This document shows positions 25,666 through 33,707 of a stretch of 64,000 nucleotides of DNA, one piece after another; within the stretch, counting starts at the first letter, position 1, and every line of letters starts with the position of its first letter. The position numbers were made by a program, and so were the translations under genes. The stretch lies in contig JADJBW010000019.1 of the NCBI GenBank assembly GCA_016703525.1, positions 1 through 64,000 of the forward strand, given 5' to 3'. The notes beneath the pieces are model-generated. The model was not told where the DNA came from. It worked only from the letters and a program-made list of their open reading frames with translations, and did not search any database. Source of the stretch: Actinomycetota bacterium (GTDB lineage Bacteria > Actinomycetota > Acidimicrobiia > Acidimicrobiales > Microtrichaceae).

Positions 25666-27695
25666 GCGGCCGCCTCGTCGGGATCGGTCGCGTCGCCGCT
25701 CCGATGCACCGACAACGCCTCGATGCCACGCCGACGCGCGACGCTGCGCAGACCGGCGTCGCGCGCCGCGACCAATGCTCCGAGCAGGCCGTTCGGCGTG
25801 GTCATGAGCACGAGCAACACGCCCGCCCCCGAGGCGAGCGCCTGCCACACGCCCGGCAGCAGTAGCGCCGCGCCCTTGAGGTAGAGCGCACCGAGGATCG
25901 CACCGAGGGGCGACCCGATCCCGCCGATCACGGTCGCGACGAACACGTCGACGCCTGCTCCCACCGAGTAGGTGTCGCCGCGGAACGCCGCAGTCTGCAC
26001 AACCAGGAGCGACCCGGCCGACGCGGCGATCCATCCCGACAACGCGAATCCGGCGAGCCGGGCCCGCGTGAGATTCACGCCGTACGCCTGCGCGGCCCGC
26101 TCGTTGTCGCGCTGGGCCACGAGGGCACGCCCGAACCGGCTGCGGCGAGCACCCGTGACCGCGAGGATCGTCAACGCGAGCGCGGCGAGCGCCACGTAGT
26201 ACAGGCGCACCGGCGAGTCGATGTCGATGCGCCCCAGCAACGGCGGCCGGCGAAAGGTCTCGCGGGGGATGAACCGCAGCGACGAGTTCGAGAACACCGC
26301 CGTGGATGCCGCGAGACCCAGGCTGAGCGTGACCACCGCGAGCGACAGACCGCGCAGGCGCAGCGCCGGCAGTCCGACGACCACGGCGACCAGGGCGCCC
26401 ACCGCGCCCGCACCGACATAGGCGACGAGCGGGTCGACCCCGTGGCGGACGATTGCCCACGCGGCGAAGGCCCCGCCGGCCCCAACGAAGGCCATCTGGC
26501 CGAGCGACACCTGCCCCGACCAACCGGTCAGCACCACCGTCGACAGGCCGATGATCGCGAAGATGACGATGACGCCGGCCTTGATCGCCCCGGCCGTGCC
26601 CACCACATGCGGCACCACGACAGCGATCCCGATCGCCAGCACCGAGAGCGCCGCCCGGGCAGCCCGAACCTCGGGGAGCACGGCGAGCACGCGAGGGATC
26701 GGAGCAACCTCGGCATCGAGACGCCACTCGCCCGCCGTGTGCCCGCCGACCCGGCCGCGCTGCGCCCGTTGCACCAACAACGCCACCACGATCACCGCCA
26801 GCATCACCGGGGCAACCGCCGCCGGTCCCGACGAGCTGCGCGAGATCGCTGCATCGAGCGCACCCAACGCCACCGACGCCACCACGACGCGCCCCAGGTT
26901 GGTGAAGCGGCCGATCACCATCGCGGCGAGGGCGCGCACCAGCAGTCCGAAGCTGAACGCCGGGCCCGGAGCCAACGCCGAGACGCCCGATGTGAAGAAC
27001 ACCCCCACGAACGACAGGCCCGCCGCGACCGCCCACACCTGCGCGTGCAGCGTGCGAACCGGGATGCCGAGCATCGACGCCCGGTCCGGGTTCGTCGCCG
27101 CGGCGCGAATGGCGACCCCGACATCGCTCATCCGCAGCCACATCCCGAGACCTGCCAGCGCAGCGAGCGCTGCGACCACGCCCAAGAGGTCGTTCGCGTC
27201 GAAGATCACCTGACCGATCGAGACCCGGAGCTCGAACGGCGGGTCGAAGGTCCGGATGGTTGCGATGTCACCCCACCATTTCGGCAACATCAACGCGCCG
27301 AACGCGGCGAGTTGCCCGATGCCGATGGTGGCCACCGTTGCGATGAGCCGAGGGGCGCGATCGAACCGCCGGATGACCAGCGCCTGGACCGAGCCGCCGA
27401 TGGCCAGCGCCACGATCAGACCCACCGGCCCGGCCAGCCAGATCGGCCAACCCCACTTGGACATCGTCAGGAGCGCAGCCGTCGTCGGGAGCGCGCCCAG
27501 ATCGGATTGCGCGAAGGTGACGATCTGGTTCGATCGCCACACGAGACTCATGCCGGCCGCGAGCAGCGCACCCAGCACACCAAGGATCAGACCGCTCAGC
27601 ACGGTGCCGAGCGACGTCGGCCAGACCACGATCTGCAACGCGAACGGGGCGAACGCAGGCACGTAGGCAACGCCGCGCCGCAGCCGTTGATCCAC
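25662..27695 (-). CDS. LivH-LivM fused permease of a branched-chain-type ABC importer
   Basis: The 677-residue protein joins two permeases. Residues about 20-310 are LivH-like (LGTVLSGLILGVLGALLAAG, VIRRFDRAPRLIATVATIGI, AAATNPDRASMLGIPV). Residues about 345-650 are LivM-like (GLSTVVLTGWSGQVSLGQMA, LVAQRDNERAAQAYGVNLTR, GGIGSPLGAILGALYL). Both EAA-type coupling loops are recognisable. I chose the GTG at 27695 because GGAGGT lies six bases upstream; an ATG at 27713 and a GTG at 27752 are alternatives. It is the first gene of the three-gene importer operon. Confidence 0.87.
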   Translation of the reverse strand: MDQRLRRGVAYVPAFAPFALQIVVWPTSLGTVLSGLILGVLGALLAAGMSLVWRSNQIVTFAQSDLGALPTTAALLTMSKWGWPIWLAGPVGLIVALAIGGSVQALVIRRFDRAPRLIATVATIGIGQLAAFGALMLPKWWGDIATIRTFDPPFELRVSIGQVIFDANDLLGVVAALAALAGLGMWLRMSDVGVAIRAAATNPDRASMLGIPVRTLHAQVWAVAAGLSFVGVFFTSGVSALAPGPAFSFGLLVRALAAMVIGRFTNLGRVVVASVALGALDAAISRSSSGPAAVAPVMLAVIVVALLVQRAQRGRVGGHTAGEWRLDAEVAPIPRVLAVLPEVRAARAALSVLAIGIAVVVPHVVGTAGAIKAGVIVIFAIIGLSTVVLTGWSGQVSLGQMAFVGAGGAFAAWAIVRHGVDPLVAYVGAGAVGALVAVVVGLPALRLRGLSLAVVTLSLGLAASTAVFSNSSLRFIPRETFRRPPLLGRIDIDSPVRLYYVALAALALTILAVTGARRSRFGRALVAQRDNERAAQAYGVNLTRARLAGFALSGWIAASAGSLLVVQTAAFRGDTYSVGAGVDVFVATVIGGIGSPLGAILGALYLKGAALLLPGVWQALASGAGVLLVLMTTPNGLLGALVAARDAGLRSVARRRGIEALSVHRSGDATDPDEAAA

Positions 27696-27776
27696 CCCCG
27701 GACCTCCACCCATGCCCCGCCCCTGCGGCGAACGTCGCCGGAGTGTAGCCAACCCCGTGGCCCGACCTCAGTGCTC

Positions 27777-27816
27777 GGAAAAAGACGCCGCCCCGCTGAC
27801 AGACAGCGGGGCGGCG
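27777..27816 (-). terminator. Intrinsic terminator after the acyl-AMP ligase gene
   Basis: On the minus strand a perfect 13-base stem (CGCCGCCCCGCTG with CAGCGGGGCGGCG) closes a five-base loop and is followed by TCTTTTTCC, a canonical Rho-independent terminator. It lies about 60 bases beyond the acyl-AMP ligase stop and separates that gene from the importer operon, which therefore must have its own promoter in 27696-27776. Confidence 0.9.
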
Positions 27817-27877
27817 GACCACCTGCAACTCGGAGGGAGTGAGCCCAGGCGTCGGCTGACACTGTAGTCAGATGGTT

Positions 27878-29569
27878 CTACGCTCCGCCACTTTTCGTGG
27901 GAGAAGTGTTGGCGAGGTCACTTTCTGTGAACGCCTTTCGCTCATAGTCGGTCCGGCAGGCCGCACGTTGCAGCTTTCCCGACGAGGTCTTGGGGATCGT
28001 GCCGGCGTCCACCAGCACCACCTCCCGCGGTGGGATGCCGATCTCATCGGTCACCGCTCGGGTGATCGCACGCCGGAGCCCGTCGGCATCGTCGGTGCGC
28101 GTCTCGGCGACCACCACGATGTGTTGCTTCGAGTGCGCCCCGTCCACCCCGAACGCAATCACATTGCCGGTGCGCACATCATCGAGACGCCCCACCACCG
28201 CCTCGATGTCCTGCGGGTACACATTGCGGCCGCCGACGATGATCACGTCCTTGATGCGACCGCACATCACGAGCTCACCGTCGACGAAGTACGCCAGGTC
28301 ACCGGTGTGCAGCCAACCGCCCACGAGCAACTCCTCGGTCTCGATCGGCTGCCGGTAGTAGCCCAACGTGACCGAGGTGCCACGGATCTGCAGCTCGCCG
28401 ACCTCGCGCTCGCGCCGTGGGGCACGCGTCGACGGATCGACGACACGCATCTCGAGACCGGGTACGGGACGGCCGAGAACGGCGAGCTCCCGAGCGCCCG
28501 GCGCGCCGACCTCGACCGGCACCGCGAGGTGTTCGTGTTCCAGCACGCGGCCGTCGATGACGTCGGTCCGGAGGCCGCGTCCCGGTTCGGGGAAGCACCC
28601 GCCGATGCACAGCTCCGCCATGCCGAACGCCGGGAACGCCGCCTCGGGCGGCAGGCCGAAACGGGCGCCGGCCTCGAAGAAGGAGCGGAACCCGTCTGGG
28701 TCGACCGGCTCGGCGCCGTTGAGACAGATCCGCAGGCTCGACAGGTCGAGGTCGACGTCGAGGCCATCGGCACGACGAAGCGCCCGCGTCGCGAGCGCGT
28801 ACGAGAAGTTCGGCCCGGCGGTGATGGTGCCGCCGTGCTGCGAGATGCGCGACATCCACCGCAGGGGACGAACCAGGAAGTCCTGCGGCGCGCACTGCAC
28901 CAGCCCAGCGCCCGTGGTCATGGGGGTACACAGCAGCCCGATCAGGCCCATGTCGTGATAGAGCGGCAGCCACGAGACCACCACGTCATCCGCCGTGAAG
29001 CGGGACGCCTCGATGATCGCGTCGAGGTTCGCGCACACCTGGCCATGGGTCAGCATGACCCCCTTCGGCTCCGAGGTCGAGCCGCTCGTGAACTGCAACA
29101 CGGCGAGTTCGTCGGCGGTCACCTCGGCGACCGGGAGCTCGGCGCCGTCGAACCCCGCACCCACCGTCGCCAGGTCGATGATTGGCGGATCGCTGTCGTC
29201 GAACGTGACGAACTGGCTCAGGCCGCCGTCCATCGCCAGCCACGCCACGTCCGCTGCACGCATGCGGTTGCGGGTCTGCTCGACGAACTGGGCGAGCGAC
29301 CCCATCCGCATGGGAAGCGGCATCATCACGAGCGTGGCGCCACACAGCCACGTGGCCTGGATCGCGGTGACGAGCGAGCGCGAGGTCGGGCCGAGGATCG
29401 CGACGTGGTCGCCCGCGGTCACCCCGCGAGCCACCAGATCGGCCGCGACGCTCCGAGCGTCGCGGTGCAGCTCGGACCACGTGGTCGCATCAGCGCTGTC
29501 GCCGTCGACGAAGACGACCTCGCCGTCGACGCGCGCCGCGGCCTGGATTCTGGAAGGGAGGGTCTTCAC
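27878..29569 (-). CDS. Fatty acyl-AMP ligase / acyl-CoA synthetase-like protein
   Basis: The 563-residue adenylate-forming enzyme has the P-loop LQFTSGSTSEPKGV, SWLPLYHDMGLIG (a signature of fatty acyl-AMP ligases of the FadD32/FAAL group), the GYYRQP core, GWLHTGDLAYFVDGELVMCG and the catalytic-lysine motif PKTSSGKLQR. FAALs activate fatty acids as acyl-adenylates for transfer to carrier proteins or polyketide synthases. No such synthase lies in the window, so the acceptor is unknown. It ends at a strong terminator and starts 48 bases downstream of leuS. Confidence 0.88.
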   Translation of the reverse strand: MKTLPSRIQAAARVDGEVVFVDGDSADATTWSELHRDARSVAADLVARGVTAGDHVAILGPTSRSLVTAIQATWLCGATLVMMPLPMRMGSLAQFVEQTRNRMRAADVAWLAMDGGLSQFVTFDDSDPPIIDLATVGAGFDGAELPVAEVTADELAVLQFTSGSTSEPKGVMLTHGQVCANLDAIIEASRFTADDVVVSWLPLYHDMGLIGLLCTPMTTGAGLVQCAPQDFLVRPLRWMSRISQHGGTITAGPNFSYALATRALRRADGLDVDLDLSSLRICLNGAEPVDPDGFRSFFEAGARFGLPPEAAFPAFGMAELCIGGCFPEPGRGLRTDVIDGRVLEHEHLAVPVEVGAPGARELAVLGRPVPGLEMRVVDPSTRAPRREREVGELQIRGTSVTLGYYRQPIETEELLVGGWLHTGDLAYFVDGELVMCGRIKDVIIVGGRNVYPQDIEAVVGRLDDVRTGNVIAFGVDGAHSKQHIVVVAETRTDDADGLRRAITRAVTDEIGIPPREVVLVDAGTIPKTSSGKLQRAACRTDYERKAFTESDLANTSPTKSGGA

Positions 29570-29617
29570 GAGGTATTGGACCGGCGTGACCGGCGAAGTG
29601 TTACACGCGCTCGGAGG

Positions 29618-32140
29618 TCAGGAGACGATATTGACCAGCTTGGGAGGGCGGGCGATCACCGTGCGCGGATCGGCCCCACCGAGCTGCGCCATCACCTTGG
29701 GCGACGCGAGCGCCGCGGCGACCGCGTCGGCCTCACCGATGTCGGCGGGAACCTCCAGCCGGTCGCGCACCTTGCCGTTGATTTGCACCACCATCGTCAC
29801 TGAATCCACCGCCAGCAGCGCCGCGTCGGCGACCGGCCACGACTCGACATGGATGTGCGCGTCCGCGCCGCGGCGGCGCTTCCACAGCTCGGCGGTCACG
29901 TGCGGCGTAGCGGGCGCCATGACCAGCAGCACCGCATCGATCGCCTCGTCGAGCACGTCGCCGTGCGGTCCCCCATCGGACTGCACGTAGCGGTACAGCT
30001 CGTTGAGGAAGGCCATGAATCGAGCGACGGCGGTGTTGTAGCTCCACCGCTCGAAGTCCGCCGTCACCTCGGCGATCAGGCGATGCGTGGCCCGCCGAAT
30101 GTCCAGGTCAGCCGGGCGCTGTTCACCGGAACGGGTCGACCCGACCATGTCGGAGCCGGGCACCGCGAGGCGCCACAGACGCGACAGGAATCGGAACGCT
30201 CCGTCGATCGAGACGTCCTCCCAGTCGACGTCGTCCTGCGGTGGTTTCAGCCCGAGCTGCGCGAGGCGCAGGGCGTCGGCACCCTTGGTGTCAACGATCT
30301 CCTCCGGCGCGACGAGGTTGCCCTTCGACTTCGACATCTTCGACCCGCCGAGGCGGATCATCCCCTGGGTGAACAGCCGCCGGAACGGCTCGCGCAGATC
30401 GGGCGGGACCAGGCCCAGATCGGACAGCGCCTTGGTGAAGAACCGCGCGTACATGAGGTGCAACACGGCGTGTTCCGCGCCGCCGATGTACTGGCCCACC
30501 GGCAGCCACTTCGCGATCTCGCCGACCCGGAACGGCACCTCGGTGCTGGCGGGATCGGCGAAGCGCAGGAAGTACCACGACGAGTCGACGAACGTGTCCA
30601 TCGTGTCGGTCTCCCGGGTGGCGGGGCCGCCGCACTCGGGACAGGTGGTGCGGAGGAACCCCTCGTGGAACCGCAGCGGCGACTCGCCGGTCGGACGGAA
30701 CTCCACGTCGTCGGGGGCCAGCACCGGGAGTTGATCGTCCGGCACCGGCACCACGCCGCACGCCTCGCAGTACACCACCGGGATCGGGCAGCCCCAGAAT
30801 CGCTGGCGGCTGAGCAGCCAGTCGCGCAGCCGGAAGTTGACCTTCGGCCCGCCGACGCCCTGCTCGGCCAGCCACGCCGAGGCCGCCGCCTTCGCGTCGG
30901 CGACCGACAGGCCGTCGAGGAAGCCCGAGTTCGTATGGATGCCGTCGCCCGCGAACGCCTCCCCCTCCCAGCCTTCGGGGCGCGTGACGGTCTCGATGAT
31001 CGGCAACCCGAAGATCGTCGCGAAGTCCCAGTCGCGCTGGTCCTCGCCCGGCACCGCCATGACCGCTCCGGTGCCGTACGTGGCGAGCACGTAGTCGGCC
31101 AGGTAGATCGGAACGACCTCGCCGGTGAACGGGTTGCGGGCGAACGCGCCCGTCGCGCAGCCGCGCTCGTCGAGCGCCCGCTCCGTCGACAGCCGATCGA
31201 TCTCGGAGGTGCGACGGGCACGATCGACGAACGCCTCGACCTCGGCGCGCCGGTCGTCGCCAACGATCTGCCCCACGAGCGGGTGCTCCGGTGCGAGCAC
31301 GCAGAAGGTCATGCCGAATGCGGTATCGGGACGGGTCGTGAAGACCTCGAACGCCGCGCCCGTCTCGGCGCCGTCCGCGTTGACGACCGCCATCTCGAAC
31401 TGTGCGCCCTCGGACCGCCCGATCCAGTTGCGCTGCTGAACGACCACGCGCTCGGGCCACTCCACCTGATCCAGGTCGTCGAGGAGTTGCTGGGCGTAGT
31501 CGGTGATCTTGAAGAACCACTGTTCGAGGTCGCGCCGCTCGACCGCGTCGCCGGAGCGCTCACACAGGCCGTCGACCACCTGCTCGTTGGCCAACACGGT
31601 CTGACAGCCGGGACACCAGTTGACCGGCGCGTTGCGGCGATACACCAACCCCGCCTCGTAGAAGCGCTTGAAGATCCACTGGGTCCAGCGGATGTAGCCG
31701 GGGTCATGGCTCATCACCTGGCGGCGCCAGTCGTAGCCACCGCCGATGCGTACCAGCGAGCTGCGCAGCTCCTCGATCCGAGCGTCGGTGAATGTGCGCG
31801 GATGCACGCCGGTCTTGATGGCAGCGTTCTCGGCGGGCAGCCCGAAGCTGTCGAAGCCCATCGGCGACAGCACGGCGTGGCCCGTCATCGTGCGGTACCG
31901 CACGATGAGGTCGCCGAAGGTGTAGTTGCGCACGTGGCCCATGTGGGCCTTCCCCGACGGGTACGGGTACATCGACAACACGTAGTAGTGCGGCCGCGGA
32001 TCGTCGTTCTCGACCTGGTACGTGCCCGCATCGCGCCAGTGGTCCTGCCACGCCGGTTCGATCTCGGTCGGACGGTACGGCGGCGGCACGGAATGCTCGT
32101 CGTCGCCGTCGGCGGGATGCGACTCAGCGGGGTTCGACAT
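29618..32140 (-). CDS. leuS: Leucyl-tRNA synthetase
   Basis: The 840-residue class I synthetase charges tRNA-Leu. The HIGH-equivalent reads YPSGKAHMGHVRNYTFGDL near residue 60, the CP1 editing domain lies at about 225-420 (including TTRPDTAFGMTFCVLAPEH), two CxxC zinc-type pairs are visible (WCPGCQTV; CEACGVVP), and KMSKSKGNLV is near residue 605. Length is normal. The ATG lies about 100 bases from the divergently transcribed tRNA-Ala gene. I saw no T-box leader. Confidence 0.96.
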   Translation of the reverse strand: MSNPAESHPADGDDEHSVPPPYRPTEIEPAWQDHWRDAGTYQVENDDPRPHYYVLSMYPYPSGKAHMGHVRNYTFGDLIVRYRTMTGHAVLSPMGFDSFGLPAENAAIKTGVHPRTFTDARIEELRSSLVRIGGGYDWRRQVMSHDPGYIRWTQWIFKRFYEAGLVYRRNAPVNWCPGCQTVLANEQVVDGLCERSGDAVERRDLEQWFFKITDYAQQLLDDLDQVEWPERVVVQQRNWIGRSEGAQFEMAVVNADGAETGAAFEVFTTRPDTAFGMTFCVLAPEHPLVGQIVGDDRRAEVEAFVDRARRTSEIDRLSTERALDERGCATGAFARNPFTGEVVPIYLADYVLATYGTGAVMAVPGEDQRDWDFATIFGLPIIETVTRPEGWEGEAFAGDGIHTNSGFLDGLSVADAKAAASAWLAEQGVGGPKVNFRLRDWLLSRQRFWGCPIPVVYCEACGVVPVPDDQLPVLAPDDVEFRPTGESPLRFHEGFLRTTCPECGGPATRETDTMDTFVDSSWYFLRFADPASTEVPFRVGEIAKWLPVGQYIGGAEHAVLHLMYARFFTKALSDLGLVPPDLREPFRRLFTQGMIRLGGSKMSKSKGNLVAPEEIVDTKGADALRLAQLGLKPPQDDVDWEDVSIDGAFRFLSRLWRLAVPGSDMVGSTRSGEQRPADLDIRRATHRLIAEVTADFERWSYNTAVARFMAFLNELYRYVQSDGGPHGDVLDEAIDAVLLVMAPATPHVTAELWKRRRGADAHIHVESWPVADAALLAVDSVTMVVQINGKVRDRLEVPADIGEADAVAAALASPKVMAQLGGADPRTVIARPPKLVNIVS

Positions 32141-32239
32141 GGCGCACAGCGTAGTGACGCCCCGAGAAGCCTCCGAAGTTGGTTTGGCCGCGATGATCCG
32201 CGCGGCGTCGCGATGCTGCTATCGTGGCGCCCGCCTCGC

Positions 32240-32312
32240 GGGGCTGTAGCTCAATTGGGAGAGCGCTTCCATGGCATGGAAGAGGTAGTCGGTTCGATCC
32301 CGATCAGCTCCA
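32240..32312 (+). tRNA. tRNA-Ala (anticodon GGC)
   Basis: The 73 bases fold as a cloverleaf. The acceptor GGGGCTG pairs with CAGCTCC and includes the G3-U70 wobble that identifies alanine tRNAs. The D arm is GCTC/GAGC, the anticodon stem CTTCC/GGAAG encloses ATGGCAT, giving anticodon GGC, and the T arm carries TTCGATC. CCA is not encoded. Confidence 0.96.
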
Positions 32313-32342
32313 CTGCGTGACCCGCCGGAAACGGAGGGCGTA

Positions 32343-32370
32343 AGGCCCGGCCATGCGGCCGGGCCTGTTT
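32343..32370 (+). terminator. Terminator after tRNA-Ala
   Basis: A perfect 10-base stem (AGGCCCGGCC with GGCCGGGCCT) around the loop ATGC is followed by GTTTCG, about 30 bases beyond the tRNA. Confidence 0.8.
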
Positions 32371-32452
32371 CGTCCTCGTTCCGATGCGCCGATCTCGGCT
32401 ACAAGCCCAACGATCACCCCGCCGCCAGCGGCCTCCACATCGGCACCCTCGT

Positions 32453-32502
32453 TGCGTGAAGCCCACCGGCGCCGTATCTTTACTTCCATGCAGGAAGTAA
32501 AG
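32453..32502 (+). promoter_or_regulatory. Promoter and overlapping palindromic operator of the toxin-antitoxin operon
   Basis: TTGCGT (32453-32458) and TATCTT (32475-32480) are spaced by 16 bases and place the transcription start at or near the ATG at 32488, so the mRNA is probably leaderless. A perfect inverted repeat with 10-base arms (CTTTACTTCC at 32478-32487, GGAAGTAAAG at 32493-32502) and a five-base centre covers the -10, the start site and the start codon. Such a site fits autorepression by the antitoxin or toxin-antitoxin complex. Confidence 0.6.
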
Positions 32503-32733
32503 GCGCGGCGCCGAGGCACCTCACGGGTCAGCTCGAAGAACCAGGTCACCATTCCTACGGACGCACTGCGAGCAGCCGGCATCGAGGTTGGCGAACGCCT
32601 CGTCGCACACGCGGATGGCCCGGGCCGAGTGGTGTTCGAGCGCGAAGTCGACGTCCTTGCCGAGTTCTCCGGAGTGCTGACTGGCGCCTTCGCGCCGGAC
32701 GAGCTCGCCGGGTTGCGCAACGAATGGGACTGA
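32488..32733 (+). CDS. AbrB/MazE-type antitoxin
   Basis: The 81-residue protein has a swapped-hairpin AbrB DNA-binding domain: VSSKNQVTIPTDALRAAGIE, then VGERLVAHADGPGRVVFER. The C-terminal part (VLAEFSGVLTGAFAPDELAG) would neutralise the toxin. The start at 32488 lies inside a strong palindrome just past a promoter; a longer upstream frame crosses the preceding terminator and is rejected. It overlaps the vapC start by ten bases, the usual coupled arrangement. Confidence 0.85.
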   Translation: MQEVKARRRGTSRVSSKNQVTIPTDALRAAGIEVGERLVAHADGPGRVVFEREVDVLAEFSGVLTGAFAPDELAGLRNEWD

Positions 32734-33136
32734 CGGTTATCGATGCAGGCGTGATCATCGGCTTCCTCGACGCCAACGACTCGCATCATCTGGAGGCGCA
32801 TGCGGCCCTTGACGATGCCCGGTCCCGCAACGACCGCTTGGTGCTGCCGGCGTCGGCGTTTGCCGAGGTCTTGGTCGGACCATCCCGTCGGGGACCCGCA
32901 GCTGTGGCTGCCGTTCGTGGCCTCGTCGAGCGCGTCCCCATCGATGTCGAGCCGCTGGACCTCGAGATCGCCATGCTGGCGGCCGCTGTTCGTGCTCGAC
33001 ATCGCTCCATCAAGCTTCCGGACGCACTCGTCATCGCAACCGCGAGTCACATCGATGCCGATCACTTGATCACGACAGACCGCAATGGCCGCCGAGGTCC
33101 ACGCTCAAGTTGCGGGCTTCGATCAGCGAGATCTGA
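32724..33136 (+). pseudogene. vapC: VapC-type PIN-domain toxin, C-terminus shifted by a probable indel
   Basis: PIN ribonuclease toxins cleave tRNA or rRNA with a Mg-binding acidic cluster. Here VIDAGVIIGFLD supplies the first Asp, FAEVLVGP the Glu, and KLPDALVIATASHIDADHL the third acidic site, followed by LITTDR. After TTDR the literal frame runs on for 40 basic residues to 33254 and looks unlike VapC. Restoring one base near 33084-33086 gives WPPRSTLKLRASISEI and a stop at 33134-33136, a total of 137 residues and a typical VapC end. The ATG overlaps the antitoxin gene. Confidence 0.75.
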
Positions 33137-33238
33137 TGAGCTGACGGGCCGCCGGCCTCGGCGGCACCGACCGATCGGACCTCGGACTTCTCTGCCGACC
33201 ATGCCGGCGTCGGCAGGCATCGGGCGCTTCAGCGCGGC

Positions 33239-33266
33239 GGTGGCCCGGGCGTGAACCCGGGCCACC
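33239..33266. terminator. Stem-loop terminator between vapC and the WXG100 gene
   Basis: A perfect 11-base stem (GGTGGCCCGGG with CCCGGGCCACC) with loop CGTGAA lies between the convergent vapC and WXG100 genes. Confidence 0.75.
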
Positions 33267-33290
33267 CGACGCATTGCACACCGAACGCTG

Positions 33291-33557
33291 TTACGCGCCG
33301 CTCACCTGGCGCTGGTCGGCCGCCTGCTTGGCCACGGTCTGTGCCGTGGTCTCCAGCACCGTCTTGACCTTCGTGATCTGCGCCCGCAGCTCACCGTCCC
33401 ACCGGGCGCGGAACGCATCGGCGTCAGCGCCCTTCCACCATGTGCCGTTCAACTGCGTCGAGAGTTGACGAACCGTGTCGTCCATCGCCGCGGCACGTTC
33501 CTTGAGCTTCGCTCCGAGCCGATCGAGCTGTTCCACATCTGCACCGAGTTGCGCCAT
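33291..33557 (-). CDS. WXG100-family protein (ESAT-6-like type VII substrate)
   Basis: The product has 88 residues, the classic WXG100 size, with two helices joined by the turn GTWWKGADADAF that contains W-K-G. The first helix runs through VEQLDRLGAKLKERAAAMDD and the second through LRAQITKVKTVLETTAQTVA. WXG100 proteins are secreted as dimers by type VII systems. I chose the ATG at 33557 because AAGGAGG lies six bases upstream; a start five codons earlier has none. The canonical C-terminal YxxxD/E export motif is not obvious. It lies 150 bases downstream of the EssC-like ATPase gene. Confidence 0.88.
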   Translation of the reverse strand: MAQLGADVEQLDRLGAKLKERAAAMDDTVRQLSTQLNGTWWKGADADAFRARWDGELRAQITKVKTVLETTAQTVAKQAADQRQVSGA

Positions 33558-33707
33558 CGGGGCCTCCTTCATCGCCGGGTGCCGTCACTGCGAGCGGAAC
33601 GGGTTCGACCGTACGGATCGCAGCGCCCGCTCCCCATGGGGGCCGTCCCCCATCGGCTCGGCCCGGCCCGGCCCGGCTCGGATCGGCCCGTGGACGCGAC
33701 CGAGCGT

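Noticed and set aside
32141..32239. T-box leader upstream of leuS
   Set aside because: The space before leuS is only about 100 bases, shared with the divergent tRNA gene, and no T-box core or antiterminator is seen.
33636..33653. Hairpin ATGGGGG/CCCCCAT between the EssC-like and WXG100 genes
   Set aside because: It has only seven pairs and no T-tract; the surrounding CGGCC repeats make small hairpins likely by chance.
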